DNA from: Montifringilla adamsi
Lineage: Eukaryota > Chordata > Aves > Passeriformes > Passeridae
Direction of reading: 5' to 3'
Assembly (NCBI GenBank): GCA_017590115.1
Contig: JAGGNK010007448.1
Coordinates: 412,815-476,814 of the forward strand
DNA length: 64,000 nt
Positions 1-9,600 of this stretch are shown piece after piece (position 1 is the stretch's first letter; each line of letters begins with the position of its first letter). The notes beneath the pieces are model-generated. The model made no database searches, was not told where the DNA came from, and saw nothing but the letters and a program-made list of their open reading frames with translations. Made by a program: the position numbers and the translations under genes.

Positions 1-95
1 GCCCCGGCCCCGCCGCTCTGCGCTCGCTGCTCCGCTGCCCGCGCCCCGCAGCTCTGCAGCGCCCCGGCCCGCGCGCGCCTTTTACCCGCCCTTTT

Positions 96-111
96 ATTTG
101 CATAACAATGG
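96..111 (-). promoter_or_regulatory. Zero-spacer SOX-OCT composite element
   Basis: The minus strand reads CCATTGTTATGCAAAT. That is a SOX half-site (CATTGTT) abutting a complete POU octamer (ATGCAAAT) with no spacer, the arrangement bound by SOX2 with OCT4-type POU factors or neural POU3F factors. It sits directly upstream of a TATA-like sequence in the CpG island. The match is exact; occupancy is not shown by sequence. Confidence 0.8.
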
Positions 112-295
112 CACGGCCGTGACGCGCCGCGGGGGCGGGGCCGCGCGCCTCGCGCGCGCCTACTGGCCCGAGAGGGCGGGGTAGGCGTGGCCGAGTGGGG
201 AGGACACGCCCCCTCTGCGCGGAACGGGCGCGGGCGCCGCGCGCGCTGCGAGGGAGGGAGGGGGCGATGGGGGGCGCTCCCGCCTCGGCTTTGCT

Positions 296-377
296 CGGCC
301 CCGCGCTCGCGGCTCCGCTCGGCTCCGCTCGGCTCCGTCCGGCTCGGCTCCGCTCGGCTCGGCTCGGCTCGGCTCGG
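296..377. repeat. GGCTC/GGCTCC pentamer microsatellite in the CpG island
   Basis: GGCTC and CGCTC pentamers alternate over about 80 bp, ending in five nearly perfect GGCTC units. It is GC-rich and lies upstream of the presumed leftward promoter. It creates spurious alternating A/E/P/S/R-rich open frames on both strands. Confidence 0.85.
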
Positions 378-450
378 GCCCCCCAGCCGGGACCCGCAAG
401 AAGGACGGTCACCAAGGGGCTGCGGTTACCAAGGGCTGCGGTTACCCCCA

Positions 451-1387
451 GTTCGGGGTGACACCGCATTGCTGCGGGTTTGTGTCCCCGTGAGCCAGCA
501 GGGACAGGTCACAGAGCACAACAGGGCGCTCAGCTCGCGGGGTCCAGCGCCTCTGCAGGCTCTCAGGGGGGGCTGCACCGGGTTTCAGGGACCCACGGGT
601 GAGACTGATTTAAGGCGGAAAAGATGCAGCCCCCACCATGTACTGCCGGACCTGGAGTGGCTCAGTCCGCCTGCCCGGGGCTTTAATCGGGGTCGGACCC
701 GCTGCCCAGCCGATGACCATGTTCCTGGTGCGGGAGTGCTGGGAACTGTGGGCACCACAGGCAGGAGGGGAAATGGGGGGAAAAATCCCGAAAGCAATGC
801 ATCAACCAAAAACGATGCTGCGGGGACCCTCTTGGGGGGCCCTCTTGGCCCCCTCACCCCCAACCCTCCTCCTGTTCCCGTTTGGTCCCCCGGAGCAAAC
901 GGCGAGTCCAGGTGGGAAGCGGCGCTCCCGGGCCAGCTCCCACCGCCCCCCGGGCATTTGGTCAGCAGGAGAGGGTGGGAGGTGCGGGGAGAGAGGAAGG
1001 AGCGTGTCATAAACCGAGGTGACAGCAGCCGCGCCGGGGCAGCTGGGTGGCAAGCTGCTGTCACCTGGCACTGCTGGCGTGTCCTTTTGGGAAGGGAAAG
1101 GGAGAAATCGGCCAACTGCTAAATTCAGCCCCGGCCGATGAAATGTGCCATCACGGAGTGTCTGTCGCACAGCTGGAGGACAGTGGCCTTGAGCTCCGAG
1201 TGTGACTTGCCTCACGGTCTGTTCTTGTGGCTTTTCCCAGCAGCTGGAGTAGTCTGGGAACACTCCTGCCCCATCTGGGTCCTTCTCATTCCACCAGGAT
1301 TTAGGCTGTAAGGAGTTATTGAAGCAGCTCCTCACTCTCCTCCTATAAGGAGTCTGCTTTTCTAAGTCAATTTCTGCAGCTAGTTCT
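451..1387. other. Intergenic, no gene recognised
   Basis: GC-rich unique sequence. A GTGGGAA core at 912-918 resembles an RBPJ site with one mismatch in the extended consensus. Open frames on both strands lack splice signals and protein-like character. Confidence 0.5.
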
Positions 1388-1632
1388 TCTCATCCCTATC
1401 CCCATTCCCATCTTCACATCTATCCCCATCTCCATTCCCATCACCCCATCTCCATCCTGTCCTTGTCTCCACCGTCATCCTGTGCCCATCTCCATCCCCA
1501 TCTCCATCACCATCGAATCCCCATCCCCATCCAATCCCCATCCACCCCATCCCCCTCTCAATCCACATCCCCATCTCCTCACCCGTGGCCATCCGATGCC
1601 CATCTCATCCCAATCTCTATCCCAATTCCATC
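1388..1632. repeat. Degenerate CCCATC/CCATCT hexamer minisatellite
   Basis: About 240 bp of imperfect hexamers (CCCATC, TCCATC, CCCATT) with strong strand asymmetry: pyrimidines plus A on the plus strand. The minus strand gives a Gly/Asp/Trp-rich frame that comes only from the repeat. A shorter tract of the same type lies at 36828-36915. Confidence 0.85.
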
Positions 1633-2066
1633 TGTCTGCTCTCTGACTGGTTTCCTCCGGCCAGAGCTCTCCCGGTCACACCTCTCTAATGTGAGTGTGT
1701 TGCAGTCCATCGTTCTCAGGGAATAGGAAGGATTGGAATGTTACCGCTACTGGGGGTTGCAGACCCCCCCTCTGCTCTCCTGTGCCTGTGCAGCTTCTCC
1801 CAGGATGTCCCAGTGCCGCTGGGGCCTCTGCAGCGCTGGCACAGGGCACTGAGATGGGCTCAGGGCTTGAAGGGGCCAGGTTTGCCCGAGGACAATGAAG
1901 AGGCGCCAGCCCTGCCTGTGTCCCGTCCCCCTGAGGGCCCCGTGCCGGGCAGCAGGCGGTGGCTCTGTCCCCGTCACCCCAGCCATGGTGTCAGCGGGAA
2001 TCACCAGCGGCAATCCCTGTCCTGTCTCCCGTGGCGGCTCGCGGCGGCGAGCGGCGGGACGTGCTG

Positions 2067-2083
2067 TGACTCACGGTGACTCA
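2067..2083. promoter_or_regulatory. Paired AP-1/MAF-type sites, one helical turn apart
   Basis: TGACTCA occurs twice, at 2067-2073 and 2077-2083, each inside GTGACTCAC, so the repeat period is exactly 10 bp. The pair sits in a CpG-rich stretch (about 2030-2165). TGACTCA is the AP-1 consensus and also the core of MAF/NRF2 elements. Confidence 0.5.
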
Positions 2084-2689
2084 CGGCAGCTCCGGTTGTG
2101 CCCGGGGGCCGGCACAGCCCGGCAGTGCAAACAGCGTGCGGGGAGCGCCGGAGCCACCGCAGCCCGTGACCGGCCCCTGGCACTAATCCCAGCAAACCCA
2201 TCACGATAAAGCTGGGAAAAGGAAGGCAGTGGGGTCGTGCGGCAGCTTTGCCGGCCGTAGGTGCGATGGCCTGGGTGTCGGGGCTCTGCTCTTCCTGGCT
2301 CGCCCTCTCCCAATTTACTCCTAAATATCCCGGGACAACTGATTTTGTGTCTTTACTGGCCGTGTTCTGCGAGGTGTAGAGCCCTGGTGAGCGAGCCGTG
2401 GGAGAGCTGGAATTGCTCACACCTCCCCGGTCTGGGGCTTGGCCAGAGTTACATCCTTGCAAGCAAATCTGCATTTGCCAGTGACACTGGTGAGAAAAAG
2501 AGCGCGGGCAGGGACCCAGCCATGCAAATGTTCGGGACTGGCAGGTGGGGGCAGGACTCGGTCTGGGAACGGGGCCAGAGAGGGAGGGGAAAGAGCGAAA
2601 AAGCGGGGGGGGACGGAGGGTGGAACGGAAAATAAAAAGACAGATTTGAAAAGCTGCATTTCAGCTGCAGTTTGTACCCAGCTCTGTAA

Positions 2690-3530
2690 CCGGAGAGGAG
2701 CCGGGAGCGGTGTGACGGCCGGGCCAGGCTCCCCGCACGGCTCCGCTGCCCTCCGGCCGCGAAGGGGCTGTCAGGGGCCGCGGCCGGCGCTGGGAGGCCC
2801 CTGCCCTCCCTTTATGGGGCCCTGCAACACCAGCAGTCCCACCCAGTGATCTACCCGCTCCCTTCGGAGGCGAGGGGAAGACGTGGCGGGGGGCGGGGAA
2901 GGGCCCCGGAGCTGCGATGCCTTAAGCGAGCGGTCACGCCGAGAGGCGCGGAACAAATTTCCCCTCCCCAGGAGACGTGACGGCCAAATTTCCCCGTGCC
3001 CGTGAGAGCCCGAGGGAGGGAGAAGGGCCGGCTGCCACCGGCACCGCCGGCGGGGCTCAGAGCCGCCCCGGGGCTGGGCGCGCTGGGCTGGGCACGTCGC
3101 AGCCCTCTTCCAAAAAACCCCAGCGGGTCATGCCCGTCCTCCCGGCCAGGCGGACACGACGGCAGCGAGAGTCCAGTCAGCCCCCGAGGCCTCCTTGCAG
3201 GGAGCCGGAGAGCCGGGGGGACGGATCCGGGGCAGGCGGCGAGGGGGCGTGCCCCCACTTAATTCATTAAAATGTGTCGGAGAGCGTGGGAAAGACGGGA
3301 GCTTTTCTTCCCAGCGCAGAGCCGCAGCGAAAGGCGTGCGAGGGAGAGCGCCCTCCCCGCCCGGCTCCCCGGAGCCGGAGGAAGCGCGGAGGTTTCCTCC
3401 GCCGCTGGCCACGCCGGCGCTTCGCCTCCGGGCTGTTTGGCAAAGCGGCTGTCAGAGCCCCGACGGGGAAAGCCGGGGCTCGGCCAGTGCCGCCTGCCCC
3501 ACCGCGGAGATGTGGGGTGCGGAGATGCAG
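2690..3530. promoter_or_regulatory. GC-rich CpG block upstream of the left promoter
   Basis: An 840-bp GC-rich, CpG-containing block with no recognisable coding exon. It is broken by AT-rich motifs, including CTTAATTCATTAAAATG at 3258-3274. A separate octamer ATGCAAAT lies just outside it at 2522-2529. It may be a distal CpG islet or enhancer of the left-hand gene; nothing in it identifies a transcript. Confidence 0.4.
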
Positions 3531-4819
3531 GGAGCCCAGCCGGGGCTGTGGCTGCTGCGTGGGAACAGCCTCCCTTGTGCGGATTCACCTCTGGGGACAA
3601 GAAAGGGGATCCCTGTGAGGATGAGGTGGGGAAGAGGTCGAGGGGGGTCTCAGGGGACACCTGTCTTCCCTGTGGTCTGAGAGCTGCACAAGCAGGGGCG
3701 TGGCCATGGGACTGGCCTCATGCTCTCCCCATGGACATGTCACACACCGGGAGCCTTCGGTGGCACCCAGACTGTGCCTGGGTGGGCTGGGACCCTGCCA
3801 GCCCTTCAGGCAGAGCTCCTGAGGCCAGAGCTGGGGGTTTGCAAGGGAAACCTCATGCTCATGCCGTGAAGACGTGTGGGTGCCCTGTGTCCTCTGCAGG
3901 GAGCACAGCATCACAAGGAAAGCTCTCATGAGTGCTTTGGGAAGTTCTGTGGACAAGGGCATCCTCCTGGGACTCCCACACCACAGGGGCCACTGCAGGA
4001 ACATGGTCTGGGGACTGCCACTTCCCACGGATGTCACTGTAGATGCTGTTCTGCATGGTCCCTCCCAGCCTGGAACAAACAGGGTTTAAAACCTGAGTGA
4101 GACTCATAACACTACACGTCGTTATTGTCCTCTGGGGAGCACACAGGCAGGGGTGTCCCTGGGCTGGAGGATGTGGTGCTGTGCTGTACAGTTTGGGTTA
4201 TCTTACTGCAGCTTGGCCTTTAACCACTCCAGTGCCCTGTCTTGTCAGTCCTTATCCTGCTGGAAATGCTGCAGCTCTTCTGAGGTAGCCTATGGTCTTG
4301 GTGTCTGACAGCACAAAAATGCTCCTGGAGCAAAAGGCCACCAGCTGGGACATATTTGGAGCTGGAGAATTCCTGCCTGGTGCCACAGGCAGGGATCTCG
4401 GGCTACACCAGTGTCTCAGTGCTACCAGGCCATGCCGAGGCATCCCCTTGAGTGATGTCCCTGTGGGATTGAGCACACGTTCTCCAAACTGCCATGGCTC
4501 CAACCTGTGTTCTGCTACACTGACACCATCACATCAGGTTCCCCTGACCTGGTGTGCTGGCAGCTGCTTGTGGAGCTTCTGGTCCTGGAAAACTGGCACA
4601 TGGAAGGACCATATCTTCACTTTGCAGGTGCTGATAGAGTTGGTTGGAGACACAGACCTTGGTTTTATGTGCCCTGGACCAGCCTCCCTGCCTTTGGGCC
4701 ATAATTATTTTATCCTGGATCATCTGAATGAGCTCCAGGAATGAATCCAGTGTCAGTGCAGGGTTTTGGTGCCAGGAAATTGCCATCTCTTGAGACACAT
4801 GGTTCTTGGGGCCACTTAC
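3531..4819. other. Intergenic, no feature recognised
   Basis: Unique sequence of mixed composition. I see no exon with convincing splice sites, no repeat family and no RNA gene. Confidence 0.5.
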
Positions 4820-4995
4820 CACAGAATCACAGACTGGTTTGGGTTGGAAGTGATCTTTAAAACTCATCTTATCACACCCCCTTCCACGGGCAGGGACACC
4901 TTCCATTATCCCAGGCTGCTCCAAGCCCTGTCCAGCCTGGCTTTGGACACTTCTAGTGATCCAGGGGCAACCTCTGGGCAATCTGGTTGCACCAC
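4820..4995 (-). mobile_element. CR1 LINE 3' fragment
   Basis: ACAGAATCACAGACTGG then TTTGGGTTGGAAGTGATCTT, followed by the GGGCAGGGACACCTTCC block, is the reverse complement of the CR1 3' end. The element therefore points left. It is 5'-truncated, lacks any reverse-transcriptase frame, and is the only clear CR1 in the left 36 kb. Confidence 0.9.
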
Positions 4996-6189
4996 CACAT
5001 GGTTGCACTGCATGGCCACTCCTTTGTGGGTGACTGCAGGATGGGGCTATGTCACCCCACTGCTCCCACTGCACAGTTCCCCCAGAAGACTCATTACAGC
5101 CCACCAGGACTGGACTCTGTACGTGCTGACTGCTCTGTGGGGACAGCCCTGGGATCTAAGCAGGCTTGGGGGTGACACGGCCATAGTCCCCATGGGACAC
5201 ACGCCTGGTGAGTGATAGAAGTTCATTTGCCTAAGGGTCATGCCCACATATTGGCAGGTTGATGGGAAAGGTCTGGTCCCAGGCTATTCCCCAGGGAGCA
5301 AATGTCCCCTGATTGATGCAGACGTCTCTCCTCCATGGGACATCTCTCTCCTCTCCCCTCACTGTGAGCAGTGACCCTGCCCTGTGGCAGCAGAATTCCC
5401 GTGGTGTGGGGCAGCACAAGGGCTGGAGCTCACAGCCAGCTCGGGCTGGATCTGTGTCCAAAACCACACAGGTTTGTTTGAAAATGGCAGCCGAGCAACT
5501 GGGAGCTCAATTGGAGCATCCAGCTGGAAGAGCGGCTCCAGGATGAGGATGGGCAGTGATACAGCCCCTGTCCTCCTCCTCCTCCCGTGCCTTGCTGGCT
5601 GCCTTAGGGACCAACCAGCCCTAGTTCAAGGCACAAAGTCATGCCAGGGAACACTGAGCTGATTTCTGTGAGCCGGTCAAATATGTGGCGAGGTTTCCGC
5701 TCCAGATTACAGGAGGAAGGAAGTTTGCTCGGAAGGGGATGGGGATAAGGTGGGGGAGAAGGGAGGGAAGTGCATTCCTGCCTGATGAGGAACAATGTTG
5801 ATGTATTCGTTTGTAAACTAAAGCTGGCCTGAGTGTCAAACACCTTGTCCCCGTCAAACTCTGAAGGATGTGTGGGAGTACACAAGGAGAGGAGAGGAAC
5901 TGTCTGACATCCGATGCAGCGTGTGGTTTCCCAGGGCTGAGGGATAGACGCTGCTCAGCCAGATCTCATTCATGATAAAGAGCAATAAAAACCTTCCTCA
6001 GTGCTGTTTTATCCCAGGGTCCCCTCACACATCCTGTCACGCAAAGGCAGGAGCTGAGCACAGGTGAAGCAGATCCAGGGGCTCTGGAGTGGACAGCCCA
6101 CCCAGAGCACTCATCCCTGCCACAGCACTGCTGGAGCTGCCCTTCCCATGCAGGATCAAATGGCTCCATAAAACCAAGGAGGGCTCATT
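4996..6189. other. Intergenic, no feature recognised
   Basis: Unique sequence. No exon, RNA gene or repeat family was recognised. Confidence 0.45.
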
Positions 6190-6420
6190 ACTGCCCTAAT
6201 AAATGCTAAACATTAGTATGACACAGACAATGGGATTTTGTAATTATTTTTTTTTAAGCAGCCAGATAAGGAAACAATATTGTAGGCTGATTAGAAAGCT
6301 GCTTTAATTCCCTTTGATATGCATCCACCATTCAAAACTGGACAATTTATTACCTCCTGGATGCTCCTCAAGGCTAATCTGATGTGGAATTTGATGTTGG
6401 CTGTGTCTATGATTGGAGGT
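6190..6420. promoter_or_regulatory. AT-rich candidate conserved non-coding element
   Basis: An AT-rich island inside GC-rich flank. It holds a perfect 10-bp palindrome ACAATATTGT (6274-6283, two inverted SOX cores), AGATAAG (6264-6270, GATA), a TCF/LEF-like CCTTTGATATG (6311-6321), and TAATTA/CTAATCTG homeodomain-like cores. There is no open frame of note. It lies between the left promoter and the EXD3 3' end, where an enhancer of the left gene could sit. Confidence 0.4.
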
Positions 6421-7280
6421 GACCTTGCTGCATACTTCCTACCACGGCACCACCTCCTGTGGGCAGCAGAAAGGAAGAGGTGCTGTGCTGGGTCCCAGCC
6501 ACTGCTCCTGTCTCCAGGAGCTGGACAGAATCCTCTAGGAGCTGTTTTGTGCCATGTCCACAGGTACACACCACTTGCTGGATTCTGCCCTGGGTTGGTG
6601 TCCTAGAACAAGTCCCAGCCATGGGACCCTGCCCTAGCACAGCCCTGACTGTAAGCACAAGAGCTCACCCCTAAACTGGGAGAGCTCTCAAGCAGATAAA
6701 ATCCTGGAGTTGACCAGGAGGTGACCCTACTGTCCCCAGGGATCAGAGGGAAAGGCACCTTCTAGGCAGCTGTCCCCAGGTGAGGGACAGGGCCGTGTGT
6801 CCCCATCTCGTGTGAGCTCCCCTCCACAGCAGAAGCAGTGGCAGACTCATGTGAAACCACAGCTCTGGAAAACCCAGCAAGCAAAGGCCAGAAGTGCCCA
6901 TGAATGGTCAGATGTGCCCGTGGCTCAGCAGCTTCCTCTAAACAGGACCTGGAAAGGTTAATCCCATTTTGGAGAGTTTTATTTCATGGCATGACCAAGC
7001 AGCACACACTGTGGAGGCCAGCAGTTGGAGGCTCTGCATCATTCCTGCTTTGCCTCATCCCCAGTTTTTGCCCTCCCAGAAGAAACCCTGAAGAAGCAGG
7101 ATGCTGACACAAGGATGAGTCTGTGTGGAGCCTGAGGGGCTTGGGCTGCTCAGTGCCCCGTACTGGCAGTGTGGGGATGGTTGCCTTTTAGGGTCACTTG
7201 TACCAATTAATGCTCAGGCATTGATATTGTGAATCTTATGGAAAAGTAGAATATTTAAAGTGGAAAAATGATGTGTTTCT
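6421..7280. other. Intergenic, no feature recognised
   Basis: Unique sequence just downstream of the more distal possible EXD3 poly(A) site. No gene seen. Confidence 0.4.
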
Positions 7281-8480
7281 TTTATTAAAGCATTGAGCCA
7301 GAGGGTGAGATATCCCTGGGAGGAAGGAGGCCCTGGCACCATGTGGCCAGGACCTTTGGCAGAGGGAAAATGAGTCCTGCACTGCAGCATGAGCAGCATG
7401 AGGTGCATGAGCAGGTGCTTTGCTAGCTCATAAATGTCACACCTCAGCCAAGAGCTCCTCAGGCCCTCTCAACAATAACAGCAGGGCCTGGCAGTTAAAA
7501 CAGATTAGAGGAGGAAATTTGCAGATGCTCCTCTGTTCAGGATGGAATGGTGTGAGCCTGGCCGTGGATCAGGAGGCACTGGACAGCAGCCCCCTGGCGC
7601 TGCAGGACCTGGCTGGGATCTCCATGGTGAGATGCAGCCTCCTCTGGCCAGTCCCACCACAGATGGCAGTTCCTGGTATTAGTGGGCCCACACCACATTG
7701 CCTCTCCTGTGCACCCTGCACAGAGCCTGGGCACGGGGCTCTGCTGAGGCGCCTCCCCAGGGCAGGAGGAGGCTGGCAGCTCTGGCACCAGTGGAACCCC
7801 CCCAGGACCAGCCTGGCCCTGCTGGGGCATCCCAGGCTGCAGCACAGGGGGTGCAGGTGCCACTGGGCATTGTGGTGCACCCAGAGATTTCCCTGAGCCC
7901 AGCAATGCTCAGCCTCCCCAGACCTCCACTCCTGCGCCCACCAGCTGCCTCCAAGGAGTGCTGGGAGCACAGGGTCAGGGTGAGAGGATGCTGGGGATGG
8001 GTTGAGGTTTGGCACATGTCCCACAGGCTGGGAGTGCTCAGGATGCTCTCTGCCCTGTGCTGCTGTTGGGGATGCAGCTCCTGCTCCCCATGAGTGAGTG
8101 GGCAGAGGGGCACTGGGGTGTGTGGGTGTGGTGGGGTTGGCACTGCTGGGGCGGTGCTTTTGTTCAGCAGAGCCCTCCCACCATCTTGCCATGTGTAATT
8201 TGGAGAGGAGCAGAAATAAAGCAAAGGGTCCATTCTTCAGCCACCTCTGCTTTAATGATCTCATAGAGGCCATGTATTTTTGGGCTGTTGCAAACCACTG
8301 GTGCACCTGTGACAGTGCTCTCCATGATGGATCCCAAAATGAGAGCTCCTACCTCCCCACTTTCAGACTCTCTCTGGAAACCCAGGAACCAAAATCTGCT
8401 GAGGTTCCCCAGGCAGTCCCAGTTCCCCTGTGGAGCCCCCGTGCTTCTCCTCAGCTCAGCTCAGCTCAGCTCAGCTCAGC
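7281..8480 (-). other. EXD3: EXD3 3' UTR and candidate poly(A) signals
   Basis: Downstream of the EXD3 stop on the minus strand there are two candidate polyadenylation hexamers. ATTAAA (plus 8251-8256) would give a 3' UTR of about 250 nt. AATAAA (plus 7281-7286) would give about 1.2 kb. The first UTR bases are the remainder of the pentamer microsatellite. Which signal is used cannot be told from sequence. Confidence 0.45.
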
Positions 8481-8493
8481 TCAGCTCAGCTCA
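8450..8493. repeat. (AGCTC)n microsatellite spanning the EXD3 stop codon
   Basis: About 8.6 perfect copies of a 5-bp unit. The last three sense codons of EXD3 (E-L-S) and its TGA (8483-8481) are read from the right end of the array. Because the reading frame enters from that end, gain or loss of units shifts only the 3' UTR as long as about three units remain. Confidence 0.95.
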
Positions 8494-8797
8494 TAGATGC
8501 TCTGTGTGTCCCTAGAGGCCACAAGAACATCCTCAAACTGGGACACAATGTGTCCAAAATGGGACCCTTCCCAAAACACTTTCCCACAGCAGGTGCAGCA
8601 GTAGAAGTCGGTGAGCTCTGCTCTGTCCAGCACCCCGGGGGGGATAGCAGTGACCTGCAGGACCGTGTCCCCTGCCAGCACCGGGGCTGCCCCGCACTGC
8701 TCCATCCCCTCCGCCCGCTCGCTGTGTTGGGTGCAGCCAGGCTGGGCTGTGTCACAGACTGGCCCAGTGGCACTGCAGCTCTGGCTCCCCGGGCAGC
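8481..8797 (-). CDS. EXD3: EXD3 terminal coding exon (end of Mut7-C domain)
   Basis: This is the last coding exon of the mut-7-like 3'-5' exonuclease. The acceptor is CTCTCTCCACAG|GC, the exon enters in phase 1, and 317 nt run to a TGA at 8483-8481, giving 104 further residues. The diagnostic stretch FYCCTCCGKVFWEGSHFG is the second cysteine pair plus the W-x-GSH motif of the Mut7-C RNase domain and matches vertebrate EXD3 closely. The segment before it (ending VLAGDTVLQVTAIPPGVLDR) aligns with the less conserved linker in the human protein. The protein ends ...SIYELS, differing from the proline/serine-rich mammalian tail. Joining to the exon at 17312-17219 makes a glycine across the junction, so the phases agree. 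Family knowledge: EXD3/MUT-7 proteins pair a DEDD-type exonuclease domain with a C-terminal Mut7-C domain; I did not find the exonuclease domain in this window. Confidence 0.95.
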
Positions 8798-9224
8798 CTG
8801 TGGAGAGAGGAGACAGCAGATAAAGCACCAGTCACTGGTGTGATGAGTGGAATCTGTGCTTAACCACGTGAGCGACCTTGTCATCGCTGCAGGGATGCAG
8901 GCTCTGTCCTGCATCCCAGGGAGGAGCATCTCCTGAGCTCAGGAGAAGGTGGTTGGTCACCAGCATCCAGCAGCTGCCTGCCCTAAGCGTGGCACCCGTG
9001 CAGCCACTTGCTCCCCTGCAGCCTCCTGGCACCTCCTGAGTTCCTTCGCTGTGTCTTGGGGTCTGTTCCAGTCTGGGTAATGGCTCCAGTGCTGCTGCTG
9101 TTCTGGGGGCGCTGGTTTTGCCCCCAGGTCACAGGTCAGGCCGGGCTGCCCTGGGAGGGGGCTGTGCCCCCACCCCCGGCTGCGTTATGGGGCAGACAAG
9201 CAGCAGGGAAACCCCCACTGCAAT

Positions 9225-9600
9225 TTAACCAAAACCGCCACCGCGATCAGCTGCTAACGGCACCCACGAGTGCCCGAGCCTGCCCGCGGACACGGCCCCA
9301 TCCCCAGTGTGTGGCCCCCCAGGTACCCTGGGCAAGGGGCACGGTGACAGGGGCCGCGTCCCCCGGCTGTCCCGCACGGCCCGGCCCGGGGGCTCGCACA
9401 CCGCGGGGGCACGGCCGCGCTCCGGGTCCGGGCGGCGGAGGGCGAGGGCTGAGCTGCCTCCCATCCATCAGGGAGCCTGGCAGCCGGGAACAGGCTGCAG
9501 TTGTTGCTGCGGGACGTCCCCGTTTTGGCAGGGGGATCTGTCCTGCTCAGGCACCAATTAAGACAACAAAAGGCATCCGGCATCGCTCTAGCGACACTTC
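9225..9600. promoter_or_regulatory. Intronic CpG islet
   Basis: CpG density rises sharply here, including runs such as CCGCGATCAG and CGGGTCCGGGCGGCGG. It is followed by an AT-rich CACCAATTAAGACAACAAAAG at its right edge. There is no TATA box and no convincing first exon. It could be an orphan CpG island or an enhancer inside the EXD3 intron. Confidence 0.4.

Larger units (their letters stand above)
1..450 (-). promoter_or_regulatory. CpG-island promoter, probably firing leftward (NRARP candidate)
   Basis: This block is very GC-rich and dense in CpG, with an Sp1/KLF box (GGGGCGGGG) near 132-140. Read on the minus strand it has the order of a focused promoter. A SOX-OCT composite (plus-strand ATTTGCATAACAATGG, 96-111) runs straight into a TATA-like AATAAAAG (plus 91-98), followed by a second GTAAAAGG (plus 78-85). 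A start site is therefore expected near 55-65, with the transcript leaving the window. In mammals the gene immediately beyond the EXD3 3' end is NRARP, a short single-exon Notch-feedback gene on the same strand. The island lies about 8 kb from the EXD3 stop, which fits that arrangement. No NRARP coding sequence is in the window, so the target gene is inference; the promoter nature is better supported. Confidence 0.65.

Noticed and set aside
187..1122. 311-codon open frame across the CpG island and its flank
   Set aside because: It is open because stops are rare in GC-rich DNA. Composition is R/G/P/S-rich, it crosses a pentamer repeat, and no domain or splice context is visible.
1380..1592. 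Gly/Asp/Trp-rich minus-strand frame
   Set aside because: It is a direct reading of the hexamer minisatellite.
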